Shown here: positions 1-11,635 of the stretch, piece after piece | Numbering within the stretch: the stretch's first letter is position 1 | How the letters are laid out: each line of letters begins with the position of its first letter | Assembly (NCBI RefSeq): GCF_030272615.1 | Contig: NC_081406.1 | Location: forward strand, 396,514,439 to 396,578,438 | Length of the DNA: 64,000 nt | DNA from: Cryptomeria japonica | Taxonomy: Eukaryota; Streptophyta; Pinopsida; Cupressales; Cupressaceae | Direction of reading: 5' to 3' | Notes under the pieces: generated by a model | Seen by the model: only the letters and a program-made list of their open reading frames with translations | The model's database searches: none | What the model was told of the DNA's origin: nothing | Translations under genes and position numbers: made by a program

Positions 1-1
1 A

Positions 2-1753
2 GAGGCCAAAGATGCTTTCGAAAGAATCAAGGGTTCAGTTGCAAATGCGCCTACTCTCATTAACCCGGATTTCACAAAGGACTTCATTTTGTATTGTTAT
101 GCATCAGAGCATACGATGTCTGGAATACTGTTACAATTGGATGAATCTGGGGTCGAAGCAGCTATAGCATTCATAAGTATCCCACTCAAGAAGCATGAGC
201 TTAAGTACTCACTCTTGGAGAAACACTCCTATGTTGTAGTTAAAGCTGTGAAACAATTTGGGTACTATATTCTACACTCCCACTCTTTAGTTTTTGTCCC
301 AGATCCCACAGTAAAAAGCATTTTAACTCAGCAAGAGGTTGGACTAAACAAGAGTGCAACTAGGGTAACAAAAATTCAAGAATATGTTTTATATATTTGC
401 CCTATGAAGACAGTCAAAGGACAAGGCTTATGCAGGTTGATAGCTGAAAATAAGGTGGAAACTGAAGCCGAATTGCCATTAACTCTTTTTGTTGGATTGT
501 AGGATACCTGGTTCTCTGATGTGGCCTATTATTTGACTTATGGTAGCTACCCAAGTCATTTGTCAGCAAAAGAACAAAGGAATCTTAAGTTAAAAGCTGC
601 TAAGTATGTAATTTGGTGAGATGTTTTGTACAAAAAAGGTTTAGATGGAACATACTTAAGGTGTGTAGATAAACCTCAATAGCAAAAACTCCTGGAGACC
701 TACCATGGTGAAGCTTGTGGGAGACACTTCTCATTGTCTGTTACTACTTTCAAAATTCTGAGGAATTGTTTTTATTGGCCAGGCATGTTTAGGGATGCAT
801 ATATTTATGTTAAAGAGTGTGAGAAATGCCAACTCTTTTCCGGGAAGCCACATTTGGAGGCCCTACCTTTAAGGCCTATGGTAGTAGATGAACCTTTCAA
901 ACAGTGGGGCATTGATTTCATAGGACCAATAAACCCTCATTCCAGTGCTGGTCATATGTACATTTTGATAGCAACTGACTACTTTACCAAGTGGGTAGAA
1001 GCCATTCCCACTAAAAAGGCAAACTCAGAGTTTGTGTGTAGTTTTCTCAAGGATTACATCCGAGTCCATTTTGGGGTTCCCTAAAAGATTGTTGCGGATA
1101 ACGCATCATATTTCTCTTCTAAGGAGTTGACTATGTTTTGCTATGAGCATCAAATTACCCTCTCACATTCCTCTGATTACTTTCCACAAGGTAATAGACT
1201 GGCAAAGTTCAGCAACAAGAACCTGATAGCCATCATGAAAAAGTTGGTTGACGAAAGTGCTTGAAATTGGCATAAGGCTTTGTGGGTAGATAGGACCATG
1301 CCCAAAAGGGCCATTGGAATGGCACCTTTTGAGCTTGTGTATGGGGTCAGAGCAAAACTTTCTTTACCTTTGGAATTATTAGCAGCCAAGCTGCAGACAA
1401 TAGTGGAAGCTTCTTTCTTTCAAAATGCTTTGGAGAAAAGAATTATGTACCTGACGAAGTTGGAAGAGGAGAGGGAGTTGCTGGTGGATAGAAACTCAGA
1501 GCATTAGAGCCAAGTGAAGAATATTTTTAACATGAGAGCTCAGCCAAGAGGTTTCATGATAGGAGATGAGGTGATGTTATGGGATAAAAGGAAAGAGCCA
1601 AAGGGTTCTCATGGCAAGTTTGATTCGTTGTGGAAAGGCCCTTTTAAGATCTGTGAAGCGGTGGGACAAAATGCTTTCAGACTCAGCTACACCGACGGAA
1701 TGATTATGCCCTATACCTACAACGAGCAAGATCTCAAGCTCTACAAATTGTAA
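2..1753 (+). pseudogene. Ty3/gypsy pol remnant: RNase H end, integrase, GPY/F-like C-terminus
   Basis: This is the 3' part of a gypsy polyprotein, already open at the window edge. Positions 2-502 read as the RT-linked RNase H (ASEHTMSGILLQLDESG, then KYSLLEKHSYVVVKAVKQF). The integrase follows. Its zinc-binding part is near 700-830 (ECEKCQLFSG), and its core near 900-1200 has WGIDFIGP with the first catalytic Asp, IVADNASYF with the second, and the PQGN region, where the expected Glu context is altered. A tail at 1514-1753 (GDEVMLWDKRKEPKG, FDSLWKGPFKI) resembles the GPY/F module. In-frame stops lie near 502, 618, 680, 1083, 1263 and 1506, so it cannot make an active enzyme. I see no chromodomain and no second RNase H, so it is a different lineage from the Tat elements further right. 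Confidence 0.88.
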
Positions 1754-2058
1754 GTCCTATGATCAAGATTTTTGTATATAGTAGCTTAGGTGTTCTTAGT
1801 TATGTGGCACCTTATCCTTTCCCCTTTTTGTTTTTGGTCATGCGAAACCAGAGTTTGAGAGTTCTTTGCATTTTCCTTGTAAAATACAATCCCCAGTTAG
1901 AGCCAATGTTACTGCGTCATTTATTCCTCATGATAAGAGTGAGTCATCCTTTAATATTTTTAGTTGGAGTCCTAATCTTTCTTGTGATACCTCAGTTCAA
2001 GTCCTTAGTACATCTGTAAATCCTTTTTCAATCATAAAGGTCAAGTTTAGATAATTGG
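1754..2058. other. Non-coding tail after gypsy pol
   Basis: Short open frames occur here but none looks like a known protein. It reads as untranslated DNA between pol and the phased array that follows. Confidence 0.4.
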
Positions 2059-2405
2059 TTGAACTCTGTGAATACGTTGAACCATTTTGAACCAAGTTCA
2101 ATAGGTTCATTTAGGTTCCATAGGTTCCAAGGTGTTCAGGGACATTTTTCATAACTAATGTTTTCTCTAAGTGTCTTGCAGTGGCTCTCTAAAAGTTACT
2201 TGTTCGGTGATATGTTACTTTATTTCTCTTTGGGTTTTGAACTCATTGAACTAAGTTCAAGAGGTTCAAACATGTTCAACATGGCACAAGTGGTTAGCAG
2301 CTTGATATTATTTGTTTTCTCGGCAAAATTCTCCTTGAGCGCGGCGTACATCTTGAAGTACTTGAACGCCCATGAAGTCTGTTCAAGATGTTCATATGTG
2401 TTCGA
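2059..2405. repeat. Phased TTGAAC/GTTCAA array, about 9.5-bp spacing
   Basis: Three clusters of the word TTGAAC or its complement GTTCAA, some with one change. Starts by eye are 2059, 2077, 2087, 2096, 2105, 2115, 2124, 2134; then 2237, 2246, 2255, 2264, 2274; then 2353, 2362, 2372, 2381, 2390, 2400. Steps are 9 or 10 bp, with one 18. Each cluster begins with TTGAAC-type words and switches to GTTCAA-type words part-way. The array lies between the pol remnant and accessory ORF A. Confidence 0.8.
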
Positions 2406-2911
2406 AGTTGGTGGGTCCTGCAGGTTTTAATGATTTGATGGTGCATTCATTGCCAAATATGAGGAGGCATAACCATGTCTTAAGTGACGTCAATCCTTGG
2501 TTTTTTCAAAGTAAGTAATCATTTCGAGAACTGGCGGTTACTTCAAAAATGCCGCCATGCATTCAATGCATGCATACGATGTCTAATCCACAAACTCAAC
2601 ACACTCGGAATAAAAATTGGAATTATTGCATTCAATGTTTCTGTATCATTGCCTTCACTAATAAGGTATGAAGGATTATTAGTACTCCGCATTTGTTCCT
2701 CGTTGTTGTGTTTTGTTTTTCCTAGATAGGAGTCTTGTTTGTTGCTAGCCTTCGTCTGGTTGTTCAACTGTGAAGGTGAGTCTTTTCATTGTCCTCTCCA
2801 GCGGTTTTTGCTTGCATTTTCTCTCTTACAGAAAGTTTTTCTGTAACCAATTTGGGTATATTGTTTAAAATTATGAAGTCCACACTACATTCGTTTGGGA
2901 ACGTTTTTAGC

Positions 2912-5900
2912 ATGGCATCCACTGAACCCATAGTTAGTGATACTGAACTAAAAGGGGAAAACCTTGAGGTGTTGAAAGAGAGGTTTTTCAAGGGAATCAA
3001 CAAGTCTTTTGCTGTGGAGATTTTGAGTAGTGGTCTCGTAGAAGCCGCAGCTTTTCCCCCAACCATTCCTTGCCTAGAATTGATTTGGGAATGTATTGCT
3101 AGATATGACCCAGTTTCTGAAACCATTAGGAGAGACAATAGTGAAACCCTTCTTGCCATAAATCATGAAGTAATTTCATTAGTCTTCAAGATACCTGATT
3201 ACCAGTTCTCCAACTTTTCTCCTGCTCAATCAATCACCAAGTTCAACGAAGACAAAACCGGACACCGTAACAATGTAGTAAAATTCTGGTTGAAGGTTCC
3301 TCAAAGAGGTGGTTCCAGGTTACCCAAGAATCCTAATAAGAATCACATGTTGCCTCACATTCATGACATAATGCTTTTGTTACACTAAGTCAGAGGATCC
3401 ACTGAAGCTTATAGCTTCGACGACTAGATTTATTGCTACGTGCAGCTGGTTTTAGAAGGGAAGCAATATTTAGATTGGGCTGAATTGATCGCTGATTCAA
3501 TGAGAGAAAAATTGAGTTTGGCTAAACAGTTCAAACAGAGCTTCTTTATGTCTTCATATCTCTTGTATTGTTTGGCTTGTGTTAAGGAGTTGGTTGGAAT
3601 ACCGAAACAGCTCACTGAGGAGGATGTTCCCATATATGAGTTCTATCCCATGCTGCAAAAGGATAAAGCTTTATAGGATTTCAGAAGGGTGCACAACGCT
3701 TTTCTGGGTGATTTATATCATGAATTGAAGAATATGAAAGCCAAAAGAATCTTCGAAGATGCACAGACTTTGAGAAAGAGGTTTGGTAGTTTTTATATCT
3801 AGTTTCCATGCTTCTATTACATGCGGGTAGGCGGCTTTGAAGAGGAGCCCTTCAAGCTCCCTCACTTCTATTCAGATTGCTTTGTTCTAGCAAAGATATG
3901 CAAGCAACTAACCTCTATAAATAAAGAGGCATAGCCCAGGGTGAAATGGGAAGGTCATTTTCCCATTCAATTGGGTATGATGTCCTGCAGTTCAATGTCT
4001 GACGCTTTGAGTATAGGAGCAGACCTCAAGAATTTTAATTTTTCCCTGTATCTTGAAAGGAAAGGTTTTGATAATAAGGGATTTTCCCAAAGTCTGGGTC
4101 TAATGCCATACCTTCCCATGCTATAGTTAGAGGATTTCTGGGAAGATTGTACAGATGAACTTGAAATATTCAAAAGAGGAAACATGAGATTGGTGTGAGA
4201 ACAAGTTGTTTCATTGCAGATAAAGTTGGATACTAAGGGGCTCGAAGAGGATTATCTAGAGCTATTCGAACTAGGGTACTTAGCCCGTGCAGAAGCTAAA
4301 ATGCCTCCAATTAACTAGGATGAGGAAGAGAATGATGATATACAATTAAGGAACAAAGGAGTTTTGGAAAGGACCGCGGTGTGGGTGGCCAATAAGAAAG
4401 CAATGAAATCAGGCGTTAAGTCTAATTCTGCGAGAAGTAATAAGGATCCTCTACCTTCACCAATGTGTCTTTTTAAAAATGCTTCTATGCATGTTCATGT
4501 AGGTAAGGATAACAAGTCGCCCCAGCTTAGACACAGGTCTAATTCAACTTTGGATTTTTGTACTCCTCGGCATACCCGGTCATGAAGTGCCGCTCAAAGA
4601 AAGATGGATCAGGTAAAGGATACAAGGGTGAAAGATACCATTCTCGATGCCCAGATATTTGAAATTGAAGACTTGGATGGTGATGTTGCTAGTGCCCTGG
4701 ATTCTCATACGGTGATTGTGGCTATGACGCCACCTTCCAAGATGATCGAAGGAACCACTCATTCCAGTGCAACTCCTAAGTGGTTGACCACCTCGGTGAA
4801 CAAAAAATGGAGTTTTCTTCCCATGACTATTCTGATTCAAGAAATGGTTGTTAAATACACAAAGAAGAATCCAAAGCTGAAAAGGTTCAAGACTGTCGCT
4901 CGCCTGGACAATGATGAGGGAACTGGAAAATGGGCTGCTGAAATCGCCTCATATAAACCCAAGGATGAAAACAAGGAGGCTAGCCCCGATGATTTTGAGA
5001 TCACAAAGGTGGAATTGGGAAACATGAGTAGAGACACAGACAATCATTTATTCCAAGTATCGGCAAAGAAAATGCTCACTAGGTAAGAGAAGGATGGGCG
5101 AGAAAAGAGAGAACTAAAGTGACACATAAATGTTCTAGCCCAGTTCATCGATAGTATTGGTTGCCTTGGGGCACTCCCAATATCTCATGCTACAGAGAAC
5201 TTCAACCCAACTTCACCAGAAAATAAAAAGCTAATGAGCCAACTTCAACAGGCCAAGAGCATTGCTGAAACTATGGAGAAATGGATTGAGGGAATAATCA
5301 AGGATGGTGAGAAGTACATTACCGACTCCCGTAGACAATGCGATGAAATACAGGGCCTTATTGCTGAAGTTCAAAATCAGCTTACGTCGTGGGAGAAGGA
5401 GGAGCACAAATGGCAGAATATCTTGCCTTTGTTTGCCAAAATAGAAGAATATTGAGTTACCAGGTTTTTGACATAACACTCAATCAAGCTGGTGGCGGAT
5501 GAATGTCAGTTTTTTGTGCTGAAGAAAACCATAATGTGGCAAGTGCTTACCTTCAAGTCTGTGATCACCAATGCAAAGACCTCTATTTACGAACTCCAGG
5601 ATCTCCAATGTAGCATAGTTAATGATAACAAGGTGATTAAGCATGACCATGATTGGCAGTTGGGAATTTGTGGGTTGAGCACACAAGATGCAATCAGGTC
5701 TTTCCAGATGAACATGGAGAAGATCAGGGCCAAGGGTAATTTCACTCCGGAAGATATAACCAGGGTGGCTAGGATTGAGTCTAGGCTTTCATTGGAAATG
5801 ATCAATTGTCGAAACATTCTGAAAAGATGGTGCAGCACTGGTGGAATAAGGAGGCCGCGAAGGCGAAGCTCAATGCAATGAAAGTTCTGAACCAATCCAT

Positions 5901-5976
5901 TGTTCAAGAACTCACAACCGCTCATGACGCCCATGAAAGGGGAGAGGATGATGATGATGATGGAAAAGTGGCATAA
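2912..5976 (+). pseudogene. Broken sense accessory ORF (aORF-A), plant-mobile-domain-like head and helical tail
   Basis: This looks like a former single reading frame of roughly 1000 codons, now cut by many stops and frame changes. I place the start at MASTEPIVSD (2912) because the other accessory ORFs here start similarly. The head, to about 3390, includes CLELIWECIARYDP and a segment (TLLAINHEVISLVFKIPD) with the pattern of the plant-mobile-domain or DUF1985 type segment in which a helix is followed by a GLP-like turn. Further pieces are at 3440-3676, 3941-4126 and 4604-5086. The tail at 5234-5976 is rich in Glu, Lys and Gln (QLQQAKSIAETMEKWIEGI) and looks coiled-coil, ending in a short acidic run. 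It follows gypsy pol on the same strand, as extra ORFs do in some plant gypsy elements. Function is unknown and the family assignment is tentative. Confidence 0.6.
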
Positions 5977-6883
5977 TGCATTGATTTAGGGCCAGTTTCC
6001 TTTATTCTTGTAATTTCTCATGGTTATGCAAAGACTTCGGGACATCTGTCCCAAAATACTTCTTGTTGGTTTCATAATTGTTTATGGGGGTGGTCGAGTT
6101 TTCAGGGAGACCTCCCCTATTTTAAAACTATAAATTAAGGAAAGATAGATAGTATGGGGGTTAGATTTTGTGACCAATTTTTGGTTTTTCCCTCTGTTTT
6201 ATGTATTTTTTGTTTTGTCGAAGGAAGAATCAGACTGCTAAATCTGGAATGGAAAAGATTTATACATGTATTTCCATGCCTTTGTTGCATAAGAATATAT
6301 ATATTGAATGATCATACTGTTCTTGGGAGAAGGAAAATCTGTGTGTTTTGAATCTGTGTAGATACATGTCTTTGCATATGTTTATCTGATCAAATAACAA
6401 TAAGGATCTTTCCATTACAAAAAATTATTTTTCTTCTGATATTCTTTCCTTTGAGTGTTTGTTTACTTCTAGAGAAGATTCATGTTTGAGGATAGATTTA
6501 GTTTCTTAAATTTGTTCATTCTTTATTAAACCTATGTAAATGGTGTACTGAACTTTGTTTCAGTTGCTGTCATCTCATATATTGAAAAGATAGGAAAAAT
6601 TGCTTTCTTCTTTTTCAGAAACATGTGTGAAATATCGGCCTCTCAACCAAGAATGAAGTAGGCAGCCTTACATGCTTTCGGGTTAAAAGCTATTATTCAA
6701 ATTAAATAGTTTAAAGCATTCCTTGAAAAACTGAGATAGGGAGCTATACCTATGCAAAATTCAGAGGGAAATGATTTATACAACACTTACCCTACTGTTT
6801 AGTGAAACACTTGTCCTTAAAATAAGGCGACAGAGTTCAAGATTGATCATTTTTTAAAAAGGACAAATTTGTTCACTAACACA
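5977..6883. other. AT-rich DNA without recognisable gene
   Basis: Nothing convincing in coding terms. It may be the 3' untranslated or LTR part of the element containing aORF-A, but I found no matching LTR copy in the window. Confidence 0.35.
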
Positions 6884-8056
6884 GCCCTCAAAATAGCCCT
6901 TTGTATGGAAGCAACTTTTCTACAATTATTAAGACTCTACGGGAAGTTGCTTATACAATTTTCCTCACTGAAAGGTTCTCTTCATTTTCTCCAGTTAGCA
7001 GAGAAAATTCCTCATCCTGGGATGGCTCTTTATATGGTGTTCACCAATCCTTAAATCCATGTACCAATTCAATATTTATGTCAGCAAGAGTTTCCTGCTT
7101 TTTATTGGATGTCCGTCGTTTCACACTTCTAGCATATTCATCAATATAAAGGGCCTTTAACACATGGGGATATTTTTTGACATTCTCAACTGCCATTTCT
7201 TGTGTTTCCTCATCCATATCATCTATATCATGTCATGCATCTTCACAATATACATCCTCAGCCATTTTCTTGGCTAGTTCATATGACTCTAGATGAATTC
7301 TAGTATCATCCAATGGATCCATAACATGGTTCCCAAATGTCACTTTCCCAATCTCTCTAACCCTTAAAAACCAGCAGCATTTATAAAGACAAGTCACTTC
7401 ATAGCTTCTAGAGGGGTCAACAATTCTCTATGACTATAAACCCTTCCAGCCCTCAAAATAGCCCTTTGTATGGAAGCAGCTTTTCTACAATTATTTAGGA
7501 CTCTATGGGAAGTTGCTTGTAAAATTTTCCCCACTGAAAGTGTCTCTTCATTTTCCCCAGTTAGCAGATAAAATTCCTCATCTTGGGATGGCTCTTTATA
7601 TGGTGTTCACCAATCCTTAAATCCATGTACCAATTCAATCTTTATGTCAGCAAGAGTTTCTCGCTTTTTATTAGATGTCCGTTGTTCGACACTTCTAGCA
7701 TATTCACCAATATCAAGGGCCTTTAACACATGGGGATATTTTTTGACATGTTCAACTACCATTTCTTGTGTTTCCTCATCCATATCATCTATATCTTGTC
7801 TAGCATCTTCAAGGTATACATCCTTAGCCATTTTCTTGGCTAGTTCATATGACTTTGGATGAATTCTAGTATCATCCAATGGATCCATAACATGGTTCCC
7901 AAAAGTTTCTTGCCCGGTCCTTCTAACCCTTAAAAAACCATCAGCATTTAAAAAGACAAGTCGCTTCATAGCTTCTAGAGGGATAAACAATTATTTGCGA
8001 CTGTAAACCCTTCTAGCCCTCAAAATAGCCCTTTGTATGAAAGCAGCTTTTCTAGG
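6884..8056 (-). pseudogene. SPT6-like gene fragment, tandemly duplicated
   Basis: The minus strand carries a fragment resembling transcription elongation factor SPT6, the histone chaperone that travels with RNA polymerase II. The better copy is open from 7990 to 7607. It contains FLRVRRTGQE, LLDDTRIHPESY-like residues (here PLDDTRIHPKSYELAK) and ETLADIKIELVHGFKDW, which matches the SPT6 segment leading into the S1 domain. After its stop, residues like TPYKEPSQDEEF continue. The other copy (about 7440-6884) has the same order with more stops. Unit starts at 6884, 7449 and 8016 give a period of 565-567 bp: two units plus about 40 bp of a third. SPT6 is normally a very long protein, so this is a captured or duplicated fragment and not a working gene. 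I see no introns in the short stretch covered. Confidence 0.8.
6884..8056. repeat. Tandem duplication, unit about 566 bp, 2.1 copies
   Basis: The same opening (gccctcaaaatagccctttg) recurs at 6884, 7449 and 8016, and the sequence between these points aligns throughout with scattered substitutions. This is the repeat underlying the SPT6-like fragments. Confidence 0.9.
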
Positions 8057-8494
8057 TCCAAGGCCAACTACAAAATGCATATTTTATTTGTTAGTTGTGT
8101 ATTTTGTTATGGATTAATAGAAATCTAGGTATTGTATAGAAATTTAAAAGAAATTACAATCTAATTAAACACTATATTTCATTTGATGTTATCAAGAATT
8201 TTGACTAGTTTTCTTCATAATGTGTATCTTGTATAGTTTATCTTAATATTGTCTTTCTCGTATCTTGTAGCAGTTTTGGAAGAATTATAATAACTTTCAT
8301 TTGAACTATTGGATCTTTCTATAAATTGGAGGATAAGTCTGTAACAATTATATTAAGAGATTTACTAGAGTGATTGGCTTCATTACAAGGTAAGGGTAGC
8401 ATTTTTCATGTTTGTCTTCCTCAAAGTATGGTTGGTGTCTATTAAGTTGTTGTCTTGTAAGGGTGTTTTGAAGATTGAGAAGAGACTTTTGATG
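8057..8494. other. AT-rich DNA, no gene seen
   Basis: Flank of the 8500-18254 insertion. No coding or RNA feature recognised. Confidence 0.4.
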
Positions 8495-8499
8495 GGTAT

Positions 8500-9439
8500 T
8501 GTATACACCTAAAAATGGTCTGAAGATAATTGATTAAATAAGCAATTATTTAATTAATCTCTCCTTCCCAATTTAATTGAATTCACTAAGCAATTTGATT
8601 AAATCTCTCATTCATCTACTTATTAATAAATCTAAGGATTTATTAAATAGGTTCATTTCATTTCACCCCTTTAATTAATTAATTCCCTCCACCAAAATAA
8701 TTTCTTCTAATCCCTTAATTAATTAAAACAAATCAAATTTATGAGTTGTTGAGATTAATTATCCTTTTCCTATTATTTGAATTTTTAAATTCAAATTCTC
8801 CTAACTTCTACCACTCCTAAACCTAACCATTCCTAAACCTAACCCATTCTACCTACCCCCATGTCCCCTTTCATCCAACATCTTCTAGAACCTTTGTGAC
8901 ACTTGTCACTAAGTGTTCCCTTTAATCCAACCCCCTTTTCCATCCTCCTCCAATTTAACCATTGATATCTTCAGATCAATCTCATCTATTGATTCATGCC
9001 AACTCACCCCTAGCCTTGGAAAATCCTATAAATAGACCTCATTTTGGAGCAATAAGGGTCCCAATTCATATCATGTCCCAATTTCATATCATTTCTTGCA
9101 TATCAATTGATCCCATCTCATTCTCATCTTATGCATTGTTACTATAGCCATCTAGCTTATAGTTTATCAATTTTAGCAATGTTATCATGCTAGATCAATC
9201 ATTCATGTAGCTTAATCATGTATTTGCATCATTCAAATCCTCCATCTAAGTGTAGTCAAGTCACTGGAGTATGCATAATCAGATCTGAGAGCATTTTTCA
9301 TACTCGCATTTACTAGGAGGCAATAAGTCGACTAGCTATGGTTTTTCATTTCATTGATTCAATTTACTAACCATTGTTTGTAATGAATTATTGAGTGCAT
9401 TGTGTTTGCAGGTACAGGTACACTTCATAGAGCATGACA
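8500..9439 (+). repeat. 5' LTR of the 8500-18254 element
   Basis: Begins TGTATACACC and ends GACA, matching 17263-18254 almost throughout. Contains AT-rich stretches and a TATAAATAG box near 9029. It is about 52 bp shorter than the right LTR because of internal indels around 9190-9230. Confidence 0.93.
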
Positions 9440-9442
9440 TTT

Positions 9443-9462
9443 TGGCACCCACCATGGGGCAG
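9443..9462 (+). promoter_or_regulatory. Primer binding site, tRNA-Lys type
   Basis: TGGCACCCACCATGGGGCAG begins three bases after the LTR. It equals the complement of the plant tRNA-Lys(CUU) 3' end except for two G-to-A changes, both at former CpG positions, as expected from methylcytosine decay. The last two bases also differ. Confidence 0.78.
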
Positions 9463-9530
9463 AAATCATCATTTTCGGCCTCTTAATCTTCAGGAAACTT
9501 CATCTCTGTCCGACTCTGGTTCAGAAATTC

Positions 9531-9818
9531 ATATGAGTTGCCTTTTCAGCTCGTATGAACTTCCTTTCAGCCTCAGAAGACACCTCATCCTGACTCGTAC
9601 GAGGTATAAATCTATGTTGTACGAGGTTTTAGACTGCAAATTATTTAGTCGTACTAGGCTTATCCTAGGCCGTACGAGCTGATTTTTACTGTCATACTAA
9701 AGCTAATCCTCTTTCATATGAATTTTTGGCTTCAAAATCTTATGTCGTACGAGTCTACTTTTATTCCTGTGTGAAATCTAAATCTATGTCATACTAACTG
9801 GTAAATCATGTCGTACGA
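9531..9818 (+). repeat. Phased TCGTACGA array 1 in the leader
   Basis: The palindromic word TCGTACGA and variants recur with the central four bases starting at 9531, 9553, 9575, 9597, 9619, 9651, 9672, 9694, 9716, 9747, 9769, 9791 and 9813. Steps are 22, 22, 22, 22, 32, 21, 22, 22, 31, 22, 22, 22. Many variants differ by CpG decay (GTAC to ATAC or GTAT). It lies in the leader just past the primer site. Confidence 0.82.
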
Positions 9819-11104
9819 GTTTCTGCATCTGTGATTTTTTGATAAACTGCAAATTAGAATTTTCAAGATTGTCTATGCATTGGTAATTTGCATTTTTGAA
9901 GGCCTTCTGGTCATTTTTAGCCCTTGAAAGTGCCGAAAGATCTTGCCATAGGAAAGATCCTATCATAGGTATTCTCTTTCAAATTCTCATCTATAACTCT
10001 TGGAGACCTTTCCAACGAGTTAAACGATTCGTAATTTCAAGTCCCAAGCATAAAGTTATGCCTATTTGAAGTTAGGCTAAAATTTCATGTAGTTTTTTCT
10101 GAAACTTTCGTAGTTTGGATCACTAATGCTAATCTTGTTATGTCTATGAGATGTTTGCAGCCTAACTCTTTTCTGTAGGACGCTTTTCAAAGATACGCTT
10201 GTCAAAGACAAATTCAAAACACATTCATGACTACTAATGGATCTATTTTGCAGGTTGCCTCAGGATTCAACAAAAAAAAAACTGTGTATTCTTTAAGATT
10301 TTTAGGCACACTTCAATTTGGGCTTAAAGAAATGAACTATCATGTCTTATGTGCTTGTGATGGTAGGCGAGTATGCTCTCACCTTTCTTAGGTGATCAGA
10401 AAGCTAGACTCATCTTTTTGCTTTCATTAGTGCATCTCTTTAGCAGGCCTGCCCTCCCGAGGAGTTATTAACTCTTAGCCCTTAAGGTCGATGAGAGGGG
10501 AATGACCTGAGTGGGAATGGCTAACGCCAAGTAATCCAACCCACTATAAAATAAATGTGTTTTTGATGAAAATCAAAGAAATGGTAGTGCTCGGGAATAG
10601 CTCTCCTCCGTACCTTTGGGTATATCAAACCTTGGTTTTCAAGGCTGGGAGACCTCTTAATTGAGTTTATACCCCAATGCGTCAAACAAATCCCTTACTA
10701 GTGCTGGTTAAAATAGAAGCTACCTGATTCACCTCCGAAAGGGTGATAATATTTGTGCAAGAGAGATAGTAACTCTCCCAAGACACTTGCCATAATGTGC
10801 CCCCACTAGCGTTTGGAGTCGGATAATACGACGTTGAGAATCCATTGCGTGAGACTCAGCGGCCGTATTTTGATTAGCTATTGGGTGTGTACCTAAGTTA
10901 GCAAGCAAAGGTTTTCATTCTCAGCCAACTTCCTTAGGGTTTAGCTTGATTGAGAGTCATTTATCACATCATGTGTTTGTTGTGTATTCATCCCTAGATT
11001 AAAAAATCAGACACTTAAAACTGGAAAACCAAAGTAAAACATCAAAATTCAGTGATCAAAACTCAAACAAGCAAACAATTTTTATCACTGTTCAAATACC
11101 TATC
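9819..11104 (+). other. Untranslated leader with a conserved block
   Basis: No reading frame of substance. The part at about 10365-10545, including gcgagtatgctctcacc and gaggggaatgacc, is recognisably similar to the complement of 58840-59045 in the other broken Tat element. This suggests a functional leader block such as a packaging or structural RNA signal. That role is inference. Confidence 0.5.
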
Positions 11105-11331
11105 ATACGAGTCATAATCTCTGTCAGATGAGTTAACTTGCATAAAATCATTTGTCGTACTATCTGCTATCTTGTGTCGTATGAGTCATTTGTTTTGTCA
11201 TATGGTCTATAATCCTAAGTCGTACAAGTTGTTGTTGTTTATATGAAAAACTTTGTCCTGTCGTATGGCTCTCTATCTTGTGTCATCCTAAGCTGAATCT
11301 TATATTGTACGAAACTCTACATCTGTCAGTC
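11105..11331 (+). repeat. Phased TCGTACGA array 2 in the leader
   Basis: The same word as at 9531-9818. Central four-base starts by eye are 11105, 11126, 11157, 11179, 11200, 11222, 11241, 11263, 11285, 11307 and 11328, giving steps of 21, 31, 22, 21, 22, 19, 22, 22, 22 and 21. Several copies are decayed but stay in register. This second array lies closer to the coding region. Confidence 0.78.
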
Positions 11332-11635
11332 CAGAGCTGTGTCCTACATGCCTGTTTCAGATTTATCATTTTTGCCTGATCAATTTGTAGTAAGCATAAA
11401 CACCTGTTATCTGTCAATCTATGCTTAGATTGTCTGCTTGGTTTGCTTGGTCAAGTTATCACCCGTCAAAATCAAACTTTAGAAAATATACACCTTACGA
11501 TTTTCAAAGTGTTCACCCTTAACAAGTTCAAAATCTAAACATCTCAAAGTGCATTATCACCCTCTTTAATAAACTGATCACTCAAACATAGTTTCTCATC
11601 AAGATCAATCATCCTTTATCACGAAACTGAAATGT

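Noticed and set aside
2158-2430. A 90-codon protein in the TTGAAC array
   Set aside because: The periodic DNA explains the reading frame; no domain and no relation to the pol or accessory ORF frames.
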